64,000 nt of DNA from JAVBOW01 sp031549495 (GTDB lineage Bacteria; Bacteroidota; Bacteroidia; Bacteroidales; Rikenellaceae): the NCBI GenBank assembly GCA_031549495.1, contig JAVBPS010000016.1:1-64000 (forward strand). Direction: 5' to 3'. Shown here in pieces: positions 43,224-51,402 of this stretch. How positions within the stretch are numbered: position 1 is the stretch's first letter; each line of letters opens with the position of its first letter. The position numbers and the translations under genes were made by a program. The notes under the pieces were generated by a model. It was given only the letters and a program-made list of their open reading frames with translations, was not told the DNA's origin and searched no databases.

Positions 43224-45428
43224 TTATTCAGCCAGGGAAAACGGAGCGGAAAGGCCCGACTGGCTGTCCATGCCCACCGTCAGGGTGAATTTGCCCGGCT
43301 CGGCCCGAAGGCGCATATCCGCACCCCAGAAAGCCAGGTCGGCGGTCGTGAGCGTAAACTCAACGCGCTCGGAGGCGCCCGGGGCGAGGGTTACCCGAGC
43401 GATCCGCTTGAGTTCCTTCACGGGACGGGTCACCGATCCGCCGTGGTCGCGCACGTAGAGTTGCAGCGCCTGGGTTCCCTCCCTGCGGCCTGTGTTGCGC
43501 AGGGTGACGCTCACGCGCAATGTATCGTTCTGACTGATGGAATCGGCCGAAAGGGTCAGCCCCCCGAGTTCGAAAGTGGTGTACGAGAGGCCGAAACCGA
43601 ACGGGAAGAGCGGTTTCGATCCGGCGTCCAGGTAGTAGGACGAGTGGCCGAGCACCGACTGGCGGGCGTTGACCGGGATCTGCTCGATCGGTTTTTCTTT
43701 TCCCGAGGCCGGGCGGCCGGTACTTGAGTGGTTGTAGTAGAGGGGCGACTGGCCGCTCATGCGCGGGAAACTGGCGGGCAGTTTGCCCGAGGGGTTCGCC
43801 TTCCCGGTGAGGATGTCGGCGATCGCTTCGCCGCCCATCGTGCCGGGGTGCCAGGCGTAGAGCACGGCCGAGGAGAGGGTGCATTCGCGGGGGATGGCGA
43901 GCGGTCGCCCGGCCATGAAGACCGCGACGACCGGGGTTCCGGTGGCGGCCAGGCGCTCCAGCAGGGCGGTTTGGGCTCCTTGCAATTCGAGCCCTGCCAG
44001 CGAGTGCGCCTCGCCCGTAAGGATGGCCTCTTCGCCCAGGAAGAGGATCACGGCGTCGGCTCCGGCGGCCGCGGCGGCTACGCGGGCGAAATCCGAGGTG
44101 TCGCGGTCGCGGCTGTAACGCAAGGCCGGAATGAACTCCACACGCTTGCCGTAGCGCGCTTTGAGCACGCGGGCGGGAGTGCGGGTCTGCGCCGTGTCGC
44201 CGTCCATCGTCCAGGTGCCGAGCTGGTCGTGCGGCGCGTCGGCCAGGGGGCCTGCCACGACGATCTTTTTGAAGTTGCCCAAGGGGAGCGTCCCCCGATT
44301 GGCGAGCAGCACCACCGACTCTTCGGCCGCCTTGCGGGCTACGGCCAGGTGGGCGTCGCCGCCTGTCACAGAACGGGCGGCGATCTCCGTGTAGGGGTTA
44401 TCGAAGAGGCCCAGGCGCATTTTCAGGCGCAGCACACGGCGCACGGCCGCATCCACTTCCGCCTCTGTCAGGCGGCCCGAGGCGACCAGTTTTTCGATAT
44501 TTTCGATGTAGATCTTCGAGGACATATCCATGTCTGTTCCGGCTGTAAGCGCCTTCACGGCGGCATCCGCGCGATCCCCGGCATAGCCGTGCGTCACCAG
44601 TTCGCCCACCGCGCCCCAGTCCGAGACCACCACCCCGTCGAAGCCCCACTCGCCGCGCAGCACGTCGTGCAGCAGAAAGCGGTTGGCGGTACAGGGGATG
44701 CCGTCGTTGTCGTTGAAGGCGGTCATTACGCTGGCGCATCCGGCCTGCACGGCCTCGTGGAAGGGCGGCAGGTAGAACTCGCGCATCTGCCGCTCGGTGA
44801 GGTGGGTGGCGTTGTAGTCGCGGCCTCCTTCGGCGGCGCCGTAACCTACGAAATGCTTGACGCAGGCGGCCATCGACGAGGGATCGGCCAGCTCTTTCCC
44901 CTGGTAGCCTTCGACCACGGCGGCGGCCATCACCGCGTTCAGGTAGGTGTCCTCGCCGAAACCTTCGGCGATCCGGCCCCAGCGGGCGTCGCGCGAAATG
45001 TCGGCCATCGGGGCGAACGACCAGCGGATACCGTGCTCCGTAGCCTCGGCGGCGGCCATGCGCGCTCCTTGTTTAACAAGTTCAGGGTCAAAGGTCGCGG
45101 CCTGCCCCAGCGGAATGGGAAGCATCGTTTTAAAACCATGCACCACGTCGCGGGCAAAGACCAGCGGGATGCGCGCGGGAGACTCTTCGCAGGCGATGCG
45201 CTGCAATTCGTTCACCATCACCGGGTCCATAACGTTCATCACAGAACCTAACTCCCCGCGGCGGATCAACTCTTTGAGTTGGTCGATCGTGCCGCGGCCG
45301 TCGAGCTGGTTGAGTTGCCCCGCTTTTTCGTGCAGGGTCATGCGGCCGAGCAGGCTGTCGATGCGCGTTTCGTGCTGCGCGGCGCAGAACACCGGGCAGA
45401 GCAGGAATATAAAGAACAGTCGTTTCAT
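43224..45428 (-). CDS. GH3 beta-glycosidase (PUL 4, distal)
   Basis: The product is 734 residues from the Met at 45428, with a signal peptide (MKRLFFIFLLCPVFCAAQ). It is a standard three-domain GH3: the N-terminal barrel has the nucleophile Asp270 in GVVVSDWGAV, with KHFVGYGAAEGGRDY upstream. An alpha/beta sandwich follows (VVAGPLADAPHDQLGTW), then a fibronectin III-like domain at the C-terminus. The frame stays open far upstream to 46046, but that part is antisense shadow of the oxidoreductase gene. The start overlaps the stop of the oxidoreductase gene by four bases (ATGA), so the two are translationally coupled. It resembles periplasmic BglX-type exo-beta-glucosidases. Linkage is not predictable. 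Confidence 0.93.
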   Translation of the reverse strand: MKRLFFIFLLCPVFCAAQHETRIDSLLGRMTLHEKAGQLNQLDGRGTIDQLKELIRRGELGSVMNVMDPVMVNELQRIACEESPARIPLVFARDVVHGFKTMLPIPLGQAATFDPELVKQGARMAAAEATEHGIRWSFAPMADISRDARWGRIAEGFGEDTYLNAVMAAAVVEGYQGKELADPSSMAACVKHFVGYGAAEGGRDYNATHLTERQMREFYLPPFHEAVQAGCASVMTAFNDNDGIPCTANRFLLHDVLRGEWGFDGVVVSDWGAVGELVTHGYAGDRADAAVKALTAGTDMDMSSKIYIENIEKLVASGRLTEAEVDAAVRRVLRLKMRLGLFDNPYTEIAARSVTGGDAHLAVARKAAEESVVLLANRGTLPLGNFKKIVVAGPLADAPHDQLGTWTMDGDTAQTRTPARVLKARYGKRVEFIPALRYSRDRDTSDFARVAAAAAGADAVILFLGEEAILTGEAHSLAGLELQGAQTALLERLAATGTPVVAVFMAGRPLAIPRECTLSSAVLYAWHPGTMGGEAIADILTGKANPSGKLPASFPRMSGQSPLYYNHSSTGRPASGKEKPIEQIPVNARQSVLGHSSYYLDAGSKPLFPFGFGLSYTTFELGGLTLSADSISQNDTLRVSVTLRNTGRREGTQALQLYVRDHGGSVTRPVKELKRIARVTLAPGASERVEFTLTTADLAFWGADMRLRAEPGKFTLTVGMDSQSGLSAPFSLAE

Positions 45429-47407
45429 CGGCGGGCGGCGGGGACGAGGAGTACGGCATCGGCGGCGAGAGTCCCCTTTTCGGGAGAGGAAACCTCGATC
45501 CATGCATCGGCCCCGGTGAAATCGAACGAGCCCAGGGCGATCCATTCGCCCGTGGTCTGGCCTTCGATATGAATATCCTTTTTGTCGATGGCCGTCTGGC
45601 GGGCCTCCGCGCCGTCGAACACGGTGAACAGGATGCGCGAGGGGGTGTCGGCCGCCGGGCGGTGGCAATAAGTATAAACCGTGTAAGTCCCCTGTTTCAC
45701 CCCCGCAAGCGGGAAACGGACCGGGGCGCCAGGCTCGGTGCAGACCAGGTACGAGGGGCCGTAGCCGCCCGGTTTGGAAACCCGTTTCCAGCCTTTGAGC
45801 GCCGCCGCGTCGAGCGAGGCGTCGTCTGAAAGGATGTCCGCGGGGGTGCCGTCCAGCAGCGGGTCTTCGAGCAGGCGTCGCTGCAACGCGGCCACGTCCA
45901 CCTGATGCACGTCGCCCGAGGCGAGCGCATCCGACGCGGCCAGTGCGGCCGACTGGGCCAGCACCATGAAGACGGGCTCCATGCGGATCGACCCGTAGGC
46001 GATATGGCTGGCCGAGAGGCAGACCGGCACGAGCAGGTTGCGGCATTCGCCCTGTCTGGGGACGATCGAACGGTAGGAAACCGGGTAGGGAAGCCCGCCG
46101 CCGATCTCCACGTTGCCCTCGTTCTTGACCATCTTCACGCCGTCCTTCTCGACCACGATCCGGCGGCAGTTGTGCGAGTCCATCGTGTAGGCGGCCATGC
46201 CCACGCCGTCCCCGACCGTGGTCTTGCCCTCGCAGTCGGCCTGGGTCATCACGTAATCGGAGACCATGCGGCGCACCTCACGCACGTAGAGCTGCGGGGT
46301 CCAGTGGCCGGTCTGCGTGTATTCGTCTTTCGGGTAGCCCCAGCGGAGCATCTGCTCGCGCAACTCCTGCGGCACGCGCTCGTCATGGCCGTAGAACCAT
46401 AAAAGGCCCTGCGTGTAGTCCGTATGCGCCCGGATGATCGCCGCGCGCTCGTCGTAGGAGGCTTCGGGGTAGGCGTGGTTCATGCCGATCATGTCCGTCG
46501 AGAAACCGCCGCGGTTATTGATGTCGGTTTTGCGGTTGGGCATGGCGCTCCAGATGAAATAGTGGTTCAGTTCGCGCCGCTCGGGCGTGGCGGCCAGCAG
46601 GCGCAGCAGCAGCTCGTAGCGGGTCGAGTCGTAATCCGCCGGGCGGGTGATGGGGACCATATTGTCCGGGTCGTCCGTCAGGCAGATGCGGTAGTTGTAG
46701 GCCTGGACGCTTCGATCGCCCGTGCCGTCCGCGATTTCCGCCCCATCGCCGATGCCCCAGAGCAGGCCGCTCGCCGGGTCGCCGGGAGTGCGGTAGGGGT
46801 CGATGCCGTCGGGGAACTGGTGGCCTTTCATCAGTTGCACACCGTTGTAGGTCTCCCCGTACAGCGAGTTATCCTCGCGGCCCACGGTGTAGGATACCCC
46901 GGCGCGGGCCATCAGGTCGCCCTCATACGAACAGTCGATGAACATGCGGGCGCTCACTTCGCGGCCCGGGCCGCTGCCGTCGGAGGATTCCAGGCGGATG
47001 GAGCGGATCGAGCCTTTGCGCACATCGGCCTGCGCGATGCGGTGACCACGCAGCACCTCGATCCCTTCGGCGTACTTTTCAAAGACGGCTTCGGCGGCCG
47101 AGGGTTCGAAGATCCATTGCTCCAGGCTGCCGTAATGGGCGCCCAGGCGGCGGTAGAAATCTTTCGACATCCCGGTGACCACCTGTTTGTTGCCGATGTC
47201 GGTGTAGCCCAGGCCGCCCGACGAGAGGCCGCCGAGGCGCTGGCCCGGCTCGATGAGGATCACCGTGTGCCCCAGGCGGCGGGCCGCGTCGGCCGCGATC
47301 ACGCCCGCGGAGTTGCCGCCGTAGACGCAGATGTCGTACTCGGGGGCTTTGGCGCACGACACGGCGGCGAGGGCCGCGAGCGTGGCTGCGAACAATATTT
47401 TTTTCAT
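45425..47407 (-). CDS. Exported FAD-dependent oxidoreductase with C-terminal golvesin/Xly-like domain (PUL 4)
   Basis: The product is 660 residues. A signal peptide (MKKILFAATLAALAAVSC) precedes a FAD-binding dinucleotide fold, YDICVYGGNSAGVIAADAAR, of the FAD_oxidored (PF12831-like) type. Diagnostic blocks shared with its paralogue at 52755-54401 are DCSYEGDLMARAGVSYTVGRED and RNLLVPVCLSASHIA. From about residue 535 a beta-sandwich follows (YGPSYLVCTEPGAPVRF, GTYTVYTYCHRPA, ADAVLLVP) like the golvesin or xanthan-lyase-associated carbohydrate-binding module. Start 47407 is chosen over 47473 because it gives the signal peptide. Its substrate is unknown; oxidation of a sugar or of a GH product is inference. 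It overlaps the GH3 gene downstream by four bases, and repeat B copy 4 lies upstream. Confidence 0.87.
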   Translation of the reverse strand: MKKILFAATLAALAAVSCAKAPEYDICVYGGNSAGVIAADAARRLGHTVILIEPGQRLGGLSSGGLGYTDIGNKQVVTGMSKDFYRRLGAHYGSLEQWIFEPSAAEAVFEKYAEGIEVLRGHRIAQADVRKGSIRSIRLESSDGSGPGREVSARMFIDCSYEGDLMARAGVSYTVGREDNSLYGETYNGVQLMKGHQFPDGIDPYRTPGDPASGLLWGIGDGAEIADGTGDRSVQAYNYRICLTDDPDNMVPITRPADYDSTRYELLLRLLAATPERRELNHYFIWSAMPNRKTDINNRGGFSTDMIGMNHAYPEASYDERAAIIRAHTDYTQGLLWFYGHDERVPQELREQMLRWGYPKDEYTQTGHWTPQLYVREVRRMVSDYVMTQADCEGKTTVGDGVGMAAYTMDSHNCRRIVVEKDGVKMVKNEGNVEIGGGLPYPVSYRSIVPRQGECRNLLVPVCLSASHIAYGSIRMEPVFMVLAQSAALAASDALASGDVHQVDVAALQRRLLEDPLLDGTPADILSDDASLDAAALKGWKRVSKPGGYGPSYLVCTEPGAPVRFPLAGVKQGTYTVYTYCHRPAADTPSRILFTVFDGAEARQTAIDKKDIHIEGQTTGEWIALGSFDFTGADAWIEVSSPEKGTLAADAVLLVPAARR

Positions 47408-47470
47408 GGTTGGTGAATTATTCGGATTATGTTTTTTGATTCTGTCACTCTGTTTCGGCTGAGGCCGACT

Positions 47471-47765
47471 CACTTTTTGCCTTGATGCAAAAAGTAACCA
47501 AAAAAATCAAGGCGCCGCGCTCCGGTTTACCCGCTTACGGGTTTCCGGAGCGAGTCGACCGGAAATTCCATTGCGCGCAGGCCACATCGCACGCCTCCGC
47601 TGGCGCTCCGGCCTCCCATTCCAGTTTCCGGTCTTGGTCACTCCGAAAACCCTGGCGGGTCCCAAACCTCTCGCTTAAGGCGCCGGCCCCGCCTTCGGCT
47701 ACCGACGGTGGGGTTCCCGGAAACGATTCCGTAGGGGCCCCCTCGCGGGTGCCCGCAAGAAATGT
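47471..47765 (+). repeat. Dispersed repeat family B, copy 4 (diverged)
   Basis: The start, a CACTTTTTGC...AAAAAGT stem at 47471-47496, is followed by CAAGGCGCCGCGCTCC, a CCCGCTTACGGGTTT-type block, GGCCACATCGCACGCCTCCG, and a final CCTCGCGGGTGCCC. All occur in the same order in 1-375, with perhaps 80 percent identity by eye. It fills the 371-base gap between the GH3 gene at 47779 and the oxidoreductase start at 47407. Confidence 0.82.
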
Positions 47766-47778
47766 TTAACTTCAACTC

Positions 47779-50043
47779 TTAATCTCCATAATTTATGGCG
47801 GTTTTGATGAGCGCTGCGTCGCGAGAGGAACCCCCGGCCATCACGGTGAACGCGCCGGGTTCGAGCCTCAGTTTGCCGTCGGGGCCGTAGTAGGAAAAAT
47901 CGGCGGCGGCGAGGGTGAAGGTGACGCTTTTTTTCTCTCCGGGAGCGAGGGCGACGCGTAGGAAACCTTTCAGTTCCTTCACCGGGCGGGTGAAGGTCGA
48001 CACGTCGTCGCGCAGGTAGAGCTGCACCACCTCCTCGCCCGCGCGGGTGCCGGTGTTGGCTACCTGCACGGTCACCGTGTAGGGCAACTGGCCTTCGACT
48101 TTCAGGTCGCTGTACGCGAAGCTGGTGTACGAGAGGCCGTGGCCGAAGGGGTAGAGCGGGTCGCGCGTCCCGTCGATCCAGGTGCGGAAATACTGGGTGG
48201 GTTTGTAATTGTAGTAAATGGGGGTCTGGCCGACGTGCGCGGGCAGGGTCATGGGCAACTTGCCGCTCGGGTTGACCGCGCCGAAAAGCACTTCGCCCAC
48301 GGCCTGGCCGCCCGTCGAGCCGGGTTCCCAGGCCTGCACCAGCGCGGGGACGTTGTCGGCGATCCACTTCACGGCCAGCGGGCGGCCGGTCACCAGGACC
48401 ACCACCACGGGCTTGCCGGTGGCGTGGATCGCTTCGACCAACTCCTGCTGGCGGCCCCACAGGGTGATGTCCCAGCGGTCGCGGTTCTCGCCGCAGGTCT
48501 TCTCGGTCCAATGTTCGCGGAAGGAGTCCTCGCCGACCACGACGATCGTCAGGTCGCATGCGCGGGCCTTCGCGACGGCTGCGCGTACGGCCTGATCGCT
48601 GATCGTGCGCAGATTCCAGCCCACATCGGCGAATTCGACCGCGGCCCCCTGGGCGCGGATGCCGTCCAGGATCGTCGTGTAGTTTTCGCGGGGCTGGTCG
48701 AAGACCCAGTCGCCCATCGTGGCCTGGCAGTCGGCATTGGGGCCGGTGACCAGGATCTTTTTATATTTCGTTTTATCCAGGGGCAGGATGCCGTCGTTTT
48801 TCAGCAGCACGATCGATCGGCGGGCGAGTTCGAGGGCCGTATTGCGGTGCCCGGCCGAAAAAACGGTCTGTTTCGCCGCGGCCGGGTCGGTATAGCGGTT
48901 TTCGAAGAGGCCCAGGCGGAATTTCGCTTCGAGGATCTTACGGCACGCCTCGTCGACGCGCGAAGCGGGCAGGCGGCCCTCTTCGATCAGTTCCTTCATA
49001 TCCTGCGCGAATTCGGGGCCGTGCATGTGGACGTCCACCCCGGCCAGGACAGAGAGCAGGAAAGCCTCTTTCGTGTTGGCCGCCACGCGGTGTTTGGAAG
49101 CGATCGCCTCCATATCCATCCAGTCGCTCACGGAGATTCCGGCGAAACCGTACTCGCGGCGCATCACGTACTCCATCAGCCAACTGCTGCTGTGGCACGG
49201 CACGCCGTTGAGTTCGTTATGCGCTGGCATCATCGACCAGGGTTGCGCCTGCTCGACAGCCGCTTTGAACGGCGGCAGGAAAGCGTTGCGCAATTCGCCT
49301 TCGCCCATCTCGACCGGGGCGGCGTTCGTGCCGTTGTTGGGCACGCCACCCGCCACCAGGTGCTTCACGCAGGCCAGCGCGCCGGCGTCCTGCAATCCGC
49401 GGACGGTCGCCACGCCCATCGCCGAGACCAGGCACGGGTCTTCGCCGAAACACTCTCCCACCCGGCCCCAACGCGCGTCGCGGGCGATCTCGATGTTGGG
49501 CGCGAAGGCCCAATGCGAGCCCGTGGCGCGCATCTCGACGGCGGTCTGGCGGGCGGACTGCTCCACCAGCGCCGGGTCGAACGTAGATGCCAAGCCTATC
49601 GGCGAGGGGTAGATGGTCGAACCGCGCACCAGGCCGTTGCCGTGGATGGCGTCGATACCGATCAGCACAGGGATTTTTAAACGGCTTTCGGCGGCCAGCT
49701 TTTGCAGGTGGTCGGCTTCGGTGGCCGTGAGCACGTGCAGGAAAGAACCGATCTCGCCGCGGGCGGTCATCGCTTCCACATCGTAGGAGCTAAGGCCCTT
49801 GTAGAAGGCGCGGGCGTGGCCGGCGGCCAGTTCCTCGGCCGTGGCGTTCTTTTCGGCTTCGCGCATGTGGGCCAGCCCGACGTACTGGCACATCTGGCCG
49901 ATCTTTTCGTCGAGGGTCATGCGCTCCATCAGGTCGTCGACACGTCGTTCGACGGGTTGTTTCGGATCGAGGTAGAGGGGGCCGACAGCCGACACGCCTG
50001 AGGCGGCCACCGCGACAACGGCGGCCAAAAGGATATGTTTCAT
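47779..50043 (-). CDS. GH3 beta-glucosidase, BglX-like (PUL 4)
   Basis: The product has 754 residues from the ATG at 50043; a TTG six bases upstream is not needed. The signal peptide is MKHILLAAVVAVAASGVSA. The barrel has RMTLDEKIGQMCQY, AIHGNGLVRGSTIYPSPIG and the nucleophile Asp307 in ISVSDWMDM. The alpha/beta domain includes VTGPNADCQATMGDW, and a fibronectin III-like domain ends the protein. The layout fits periplasmic BglX-type exo-beta-glucosidases, which trim short beta-glucans from the non-reducing end. An intrinsic terminator separates it from the surface-protein gene upstream, so it may be transcribed by read-through or from its own promoter. Confidence 0.94.
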   Translation of the reverse strand: MKHILLAAVVAVAASGVSAVGPLYLDPKQPVERRVDDLMERMTLDEKIGQMCQYVGLAHMREAEKNATAEELAAGHARAFYKGLSSYDVEAMTARGEIGSFLHVLTATEADHLQKLAAESRLKIPVLIGIDAIHGNGLVRGSTIYPSPIGLASTFDPALVEQSARQTAVEMRATGSHWAFAPNIEIARDARWGRVGECFGEDPCLVSAMGVATVRGLQDAGALACVKHLVAGGVPNNGTNAAPVEMGEGELRNAFLPPFKAAVEQAQPWSMMPAHNELNGVPCHSSSWLMEYVMRREYGFAGISVSDWMDMEAIASKHRVAANTKEAFLLSVLAGVDVHMHGPEFAQDMKELIEEGRLPASRVDEACRKILEAKFRLGLFENRYTDPAAAKQTVFSAGHRNTALELARRSIVLLKNDGILPLDKTKYKKILVTGPNADCQATMGDWVFDQPRENYTTILDGIRAQGAAVEFADVGWNLRTISDQAVRAAVAKARACDLTIVVVGEDSFREHWTEKTCGENRDRWDITLWGRQQELVEAIHATGKPVVVVLVTGRPLAVKWIADNVPALVQAWEPGSTGGQAVGEVLFGAVNPSGKLPMTLPAHVGQTPIYYNYKPTQYFRTWIDGTRDPLYPFGHGLSYTSFAYSDLKVEGQLPYTVTVQVANTGTRAGEEVVQLYLRDDVSTFTRPVKELKGFLRVALAPGEKKSVTFTLAAADFSYYGPDGKLRLEPGAFTVMAGGSSRDAALIKTAINYGD

Positions 50044-50062
50044 CAGCAAACTAAATTAAAGT

Positions 50063-50099
50063 AAAAAAACCGTCCCCGCCCGGAGCGGACGGGGACGGT
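50063..50099 (-). terminator. Intrinsic terminator after the surface-binding lipoprotein gene
   Basis: On the minus strand ACCGTCCCCG at 50099-50090 pairs exactly with CGGGGACGGT at 50078-50069. The right arm is followed by a run of seven T (50069-50063). It lies 14 bases past the stop of the upstream lipoprotein gene and 19 bases before the GH3 start. Confidence 0.88.
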
Positions 50100-50113
50100 C
50101 TGAAAAAGTCGTG

Positions 50114-51385
50114 TTACGGGGTTGGTTTCTGGATCTTGTAGTCGAAGGTCACCTTACCCGTGTTGGCCGTGGCGCGGTCGATGATCCGGATCACGCCGTA
50201 GAGGCCCGATTCGGTCAGGAAAGCGATGCATGAACCCTCGGCGATGCCTGTGCCGACGAACAGGGCGGCCGTGAAAGTCGAATTCTCATAAGTGTCTTCG
50301 AGTTTCTGGCGGGTATCGAGTGCGGCGAACTGGCTGTCCGTAAGGGCTTCGGTCAAGAGGAGTTTCTTGAAGTAGGTGTTTCTGCGTACACTCCACGCGG
50401 AGATGATGTCGGTGGTCGCGTTGCCGCCGAGGATACCGATGGTAGCGGCGTTGTAGATGTTGTTCAGGTTGGTGTTCCCCGGAGCCGAGATCGTAAAGCC
50501 CTGGCCGCCCGAACCGCTGAAGAAGAACGTAATGTCCAGCAGCGGGCAAACGTCTGCCGCACCTGCGCCGGTCGTCTTGTAGACGGTTCCTGTTTCGGCG
50601 TCGAGGAAGTGGCCTTCGCCCTCCTGCGCCACATAACGGTGGTACCCCATGACCTTGCCGTAATAGGAATCCACTTCGTCCGAAACGGGCGCTTTGACCG
50701 TGGCGGAATAGGGCTCCGTGACGATGGCCCCGTTGCTGTCCATCACCTGCAACAGGAAAGCGAGCGTCTGCCCGGTCTGTCCCGCGGTCGGCGTGTAGGC
50801 GAAGGTGTAGGTACAGGAGTTGGGGTCGGTGAACGTGGTCACTTTCGAGCCCTCGACCTCCACGCCGCCCAGCAGCAGCACGATCTGGTGCAGGGGCAGG
50901 GCCGAGGTCACCGCGATGTCGAACGTCGTTTCAACACCGGCGGTCATTTCCGCGGGGGCGTCAGCCGGGATCGTGATCCCGATCTGGGCCGGGGCGGCGA
51001 CGATGTAGACCGGGTATTCGACCTTGACGATGCGCCCGGTCGAGCCTTCGATGTGCACCACGAAGTCGATGGTCGAACCCGTCTGGGCGGGTTGCACGGT
51101 ATAGGTGAACGAATAGGCGGCCTCGGTGGCCCCTTCCGGGAAGGTCTGGCGGCTGCCGGCGACCTCCTGATCGTTCAGGAAAGTGATGGCACCCACGATC
51201 GGCTCGGCCGAGGTGAGGGTCATGTCATAGGTGAGCACATCGCCCGGGATGGCTGTGAAGGGTGCGGTGCCTGCGAGCGAGACGTTGATGATCTGCTTGG
51301 GTGCGCTATCGCTTCCCGCGTCGTCCTTGCACGAGAAAAGCAGGACGCCGAGCATGAGCATTGCCGTAAATCTCAATGTTTTCAT
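50114..51385 (-). CDS. Lipoprotein with two Ig-like repeats, probable surface glycan-binding protein (PUL 4)
   Basis: The product is 423 residues. The lipobox is VLLFSCKDDAG. Two related Ig-like units are seen at about 35-130 and 133-230; compare PGDVLTYDMTLTSAEPI with AGVETTFDIAVTSALPL, and SFTYTVQPAQTGSTI with TFAYTPTAGQTGQTL. The C-terminal 190 residues (DSYYGKVMGYHRYVAQEG, LLDITFFFSGSGGQGF) form a domain I cannot name. This Ig-ladder plus terminal domain is the plan of SGBP-B-type proteins that hold polysaccharide at the cell surface. It lies 17 bases after the GH-A hydrolase gene and ends at a terminator, so it is the last gene of the main transcript. Confidence 0.8.
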   Translation of the reverse strand: MKTLRFTAMLMLGVLLFSCKDDAGSDSAPKQIINVSLAGTAPFTAIPGDVLTYDMTLTSAEPIVGAITFLNDQEVAGSRQTFPEGATEAAYSFTYTVQPAQTGSTIDFVVHIEGSTGRIVKVEYPVYIVAAPAQIGITIPADAPAEMTAGVETTFDIAVTSALPLHQIVLLLGGVEVEGSKVTTFTDPNSCTYTFAYTPTAGQTGQTLAFLLQVMDSNGAIVTEPYSATVKAPVSDEVDSYYGKVMGYHRYVAQEGEGHFLDAETGTVYKTTGAGAADVCPLLDITFFFSGSGGQGFTISAPGNTNLNNIYNAATIGILGGNATTDIISAWSVRRNTYFKKLLLTEALTDSQFAALDTRQKLEDTYENSTFTAALFVGTGIAEGSCIAFLTESGLYGVIRIIDRATANTGKVTFDYKIQKPTP

Positions 51386-51402
51386 GGCTTATGCGTTTTG
51401 GA

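Noticed and set aside
45429..46046. N-terminal extension of the GH3 protein
   Set aside because: This part is an alternative frame of the FAD oxidoreductase gene, and the signal peptide begins at 45428.
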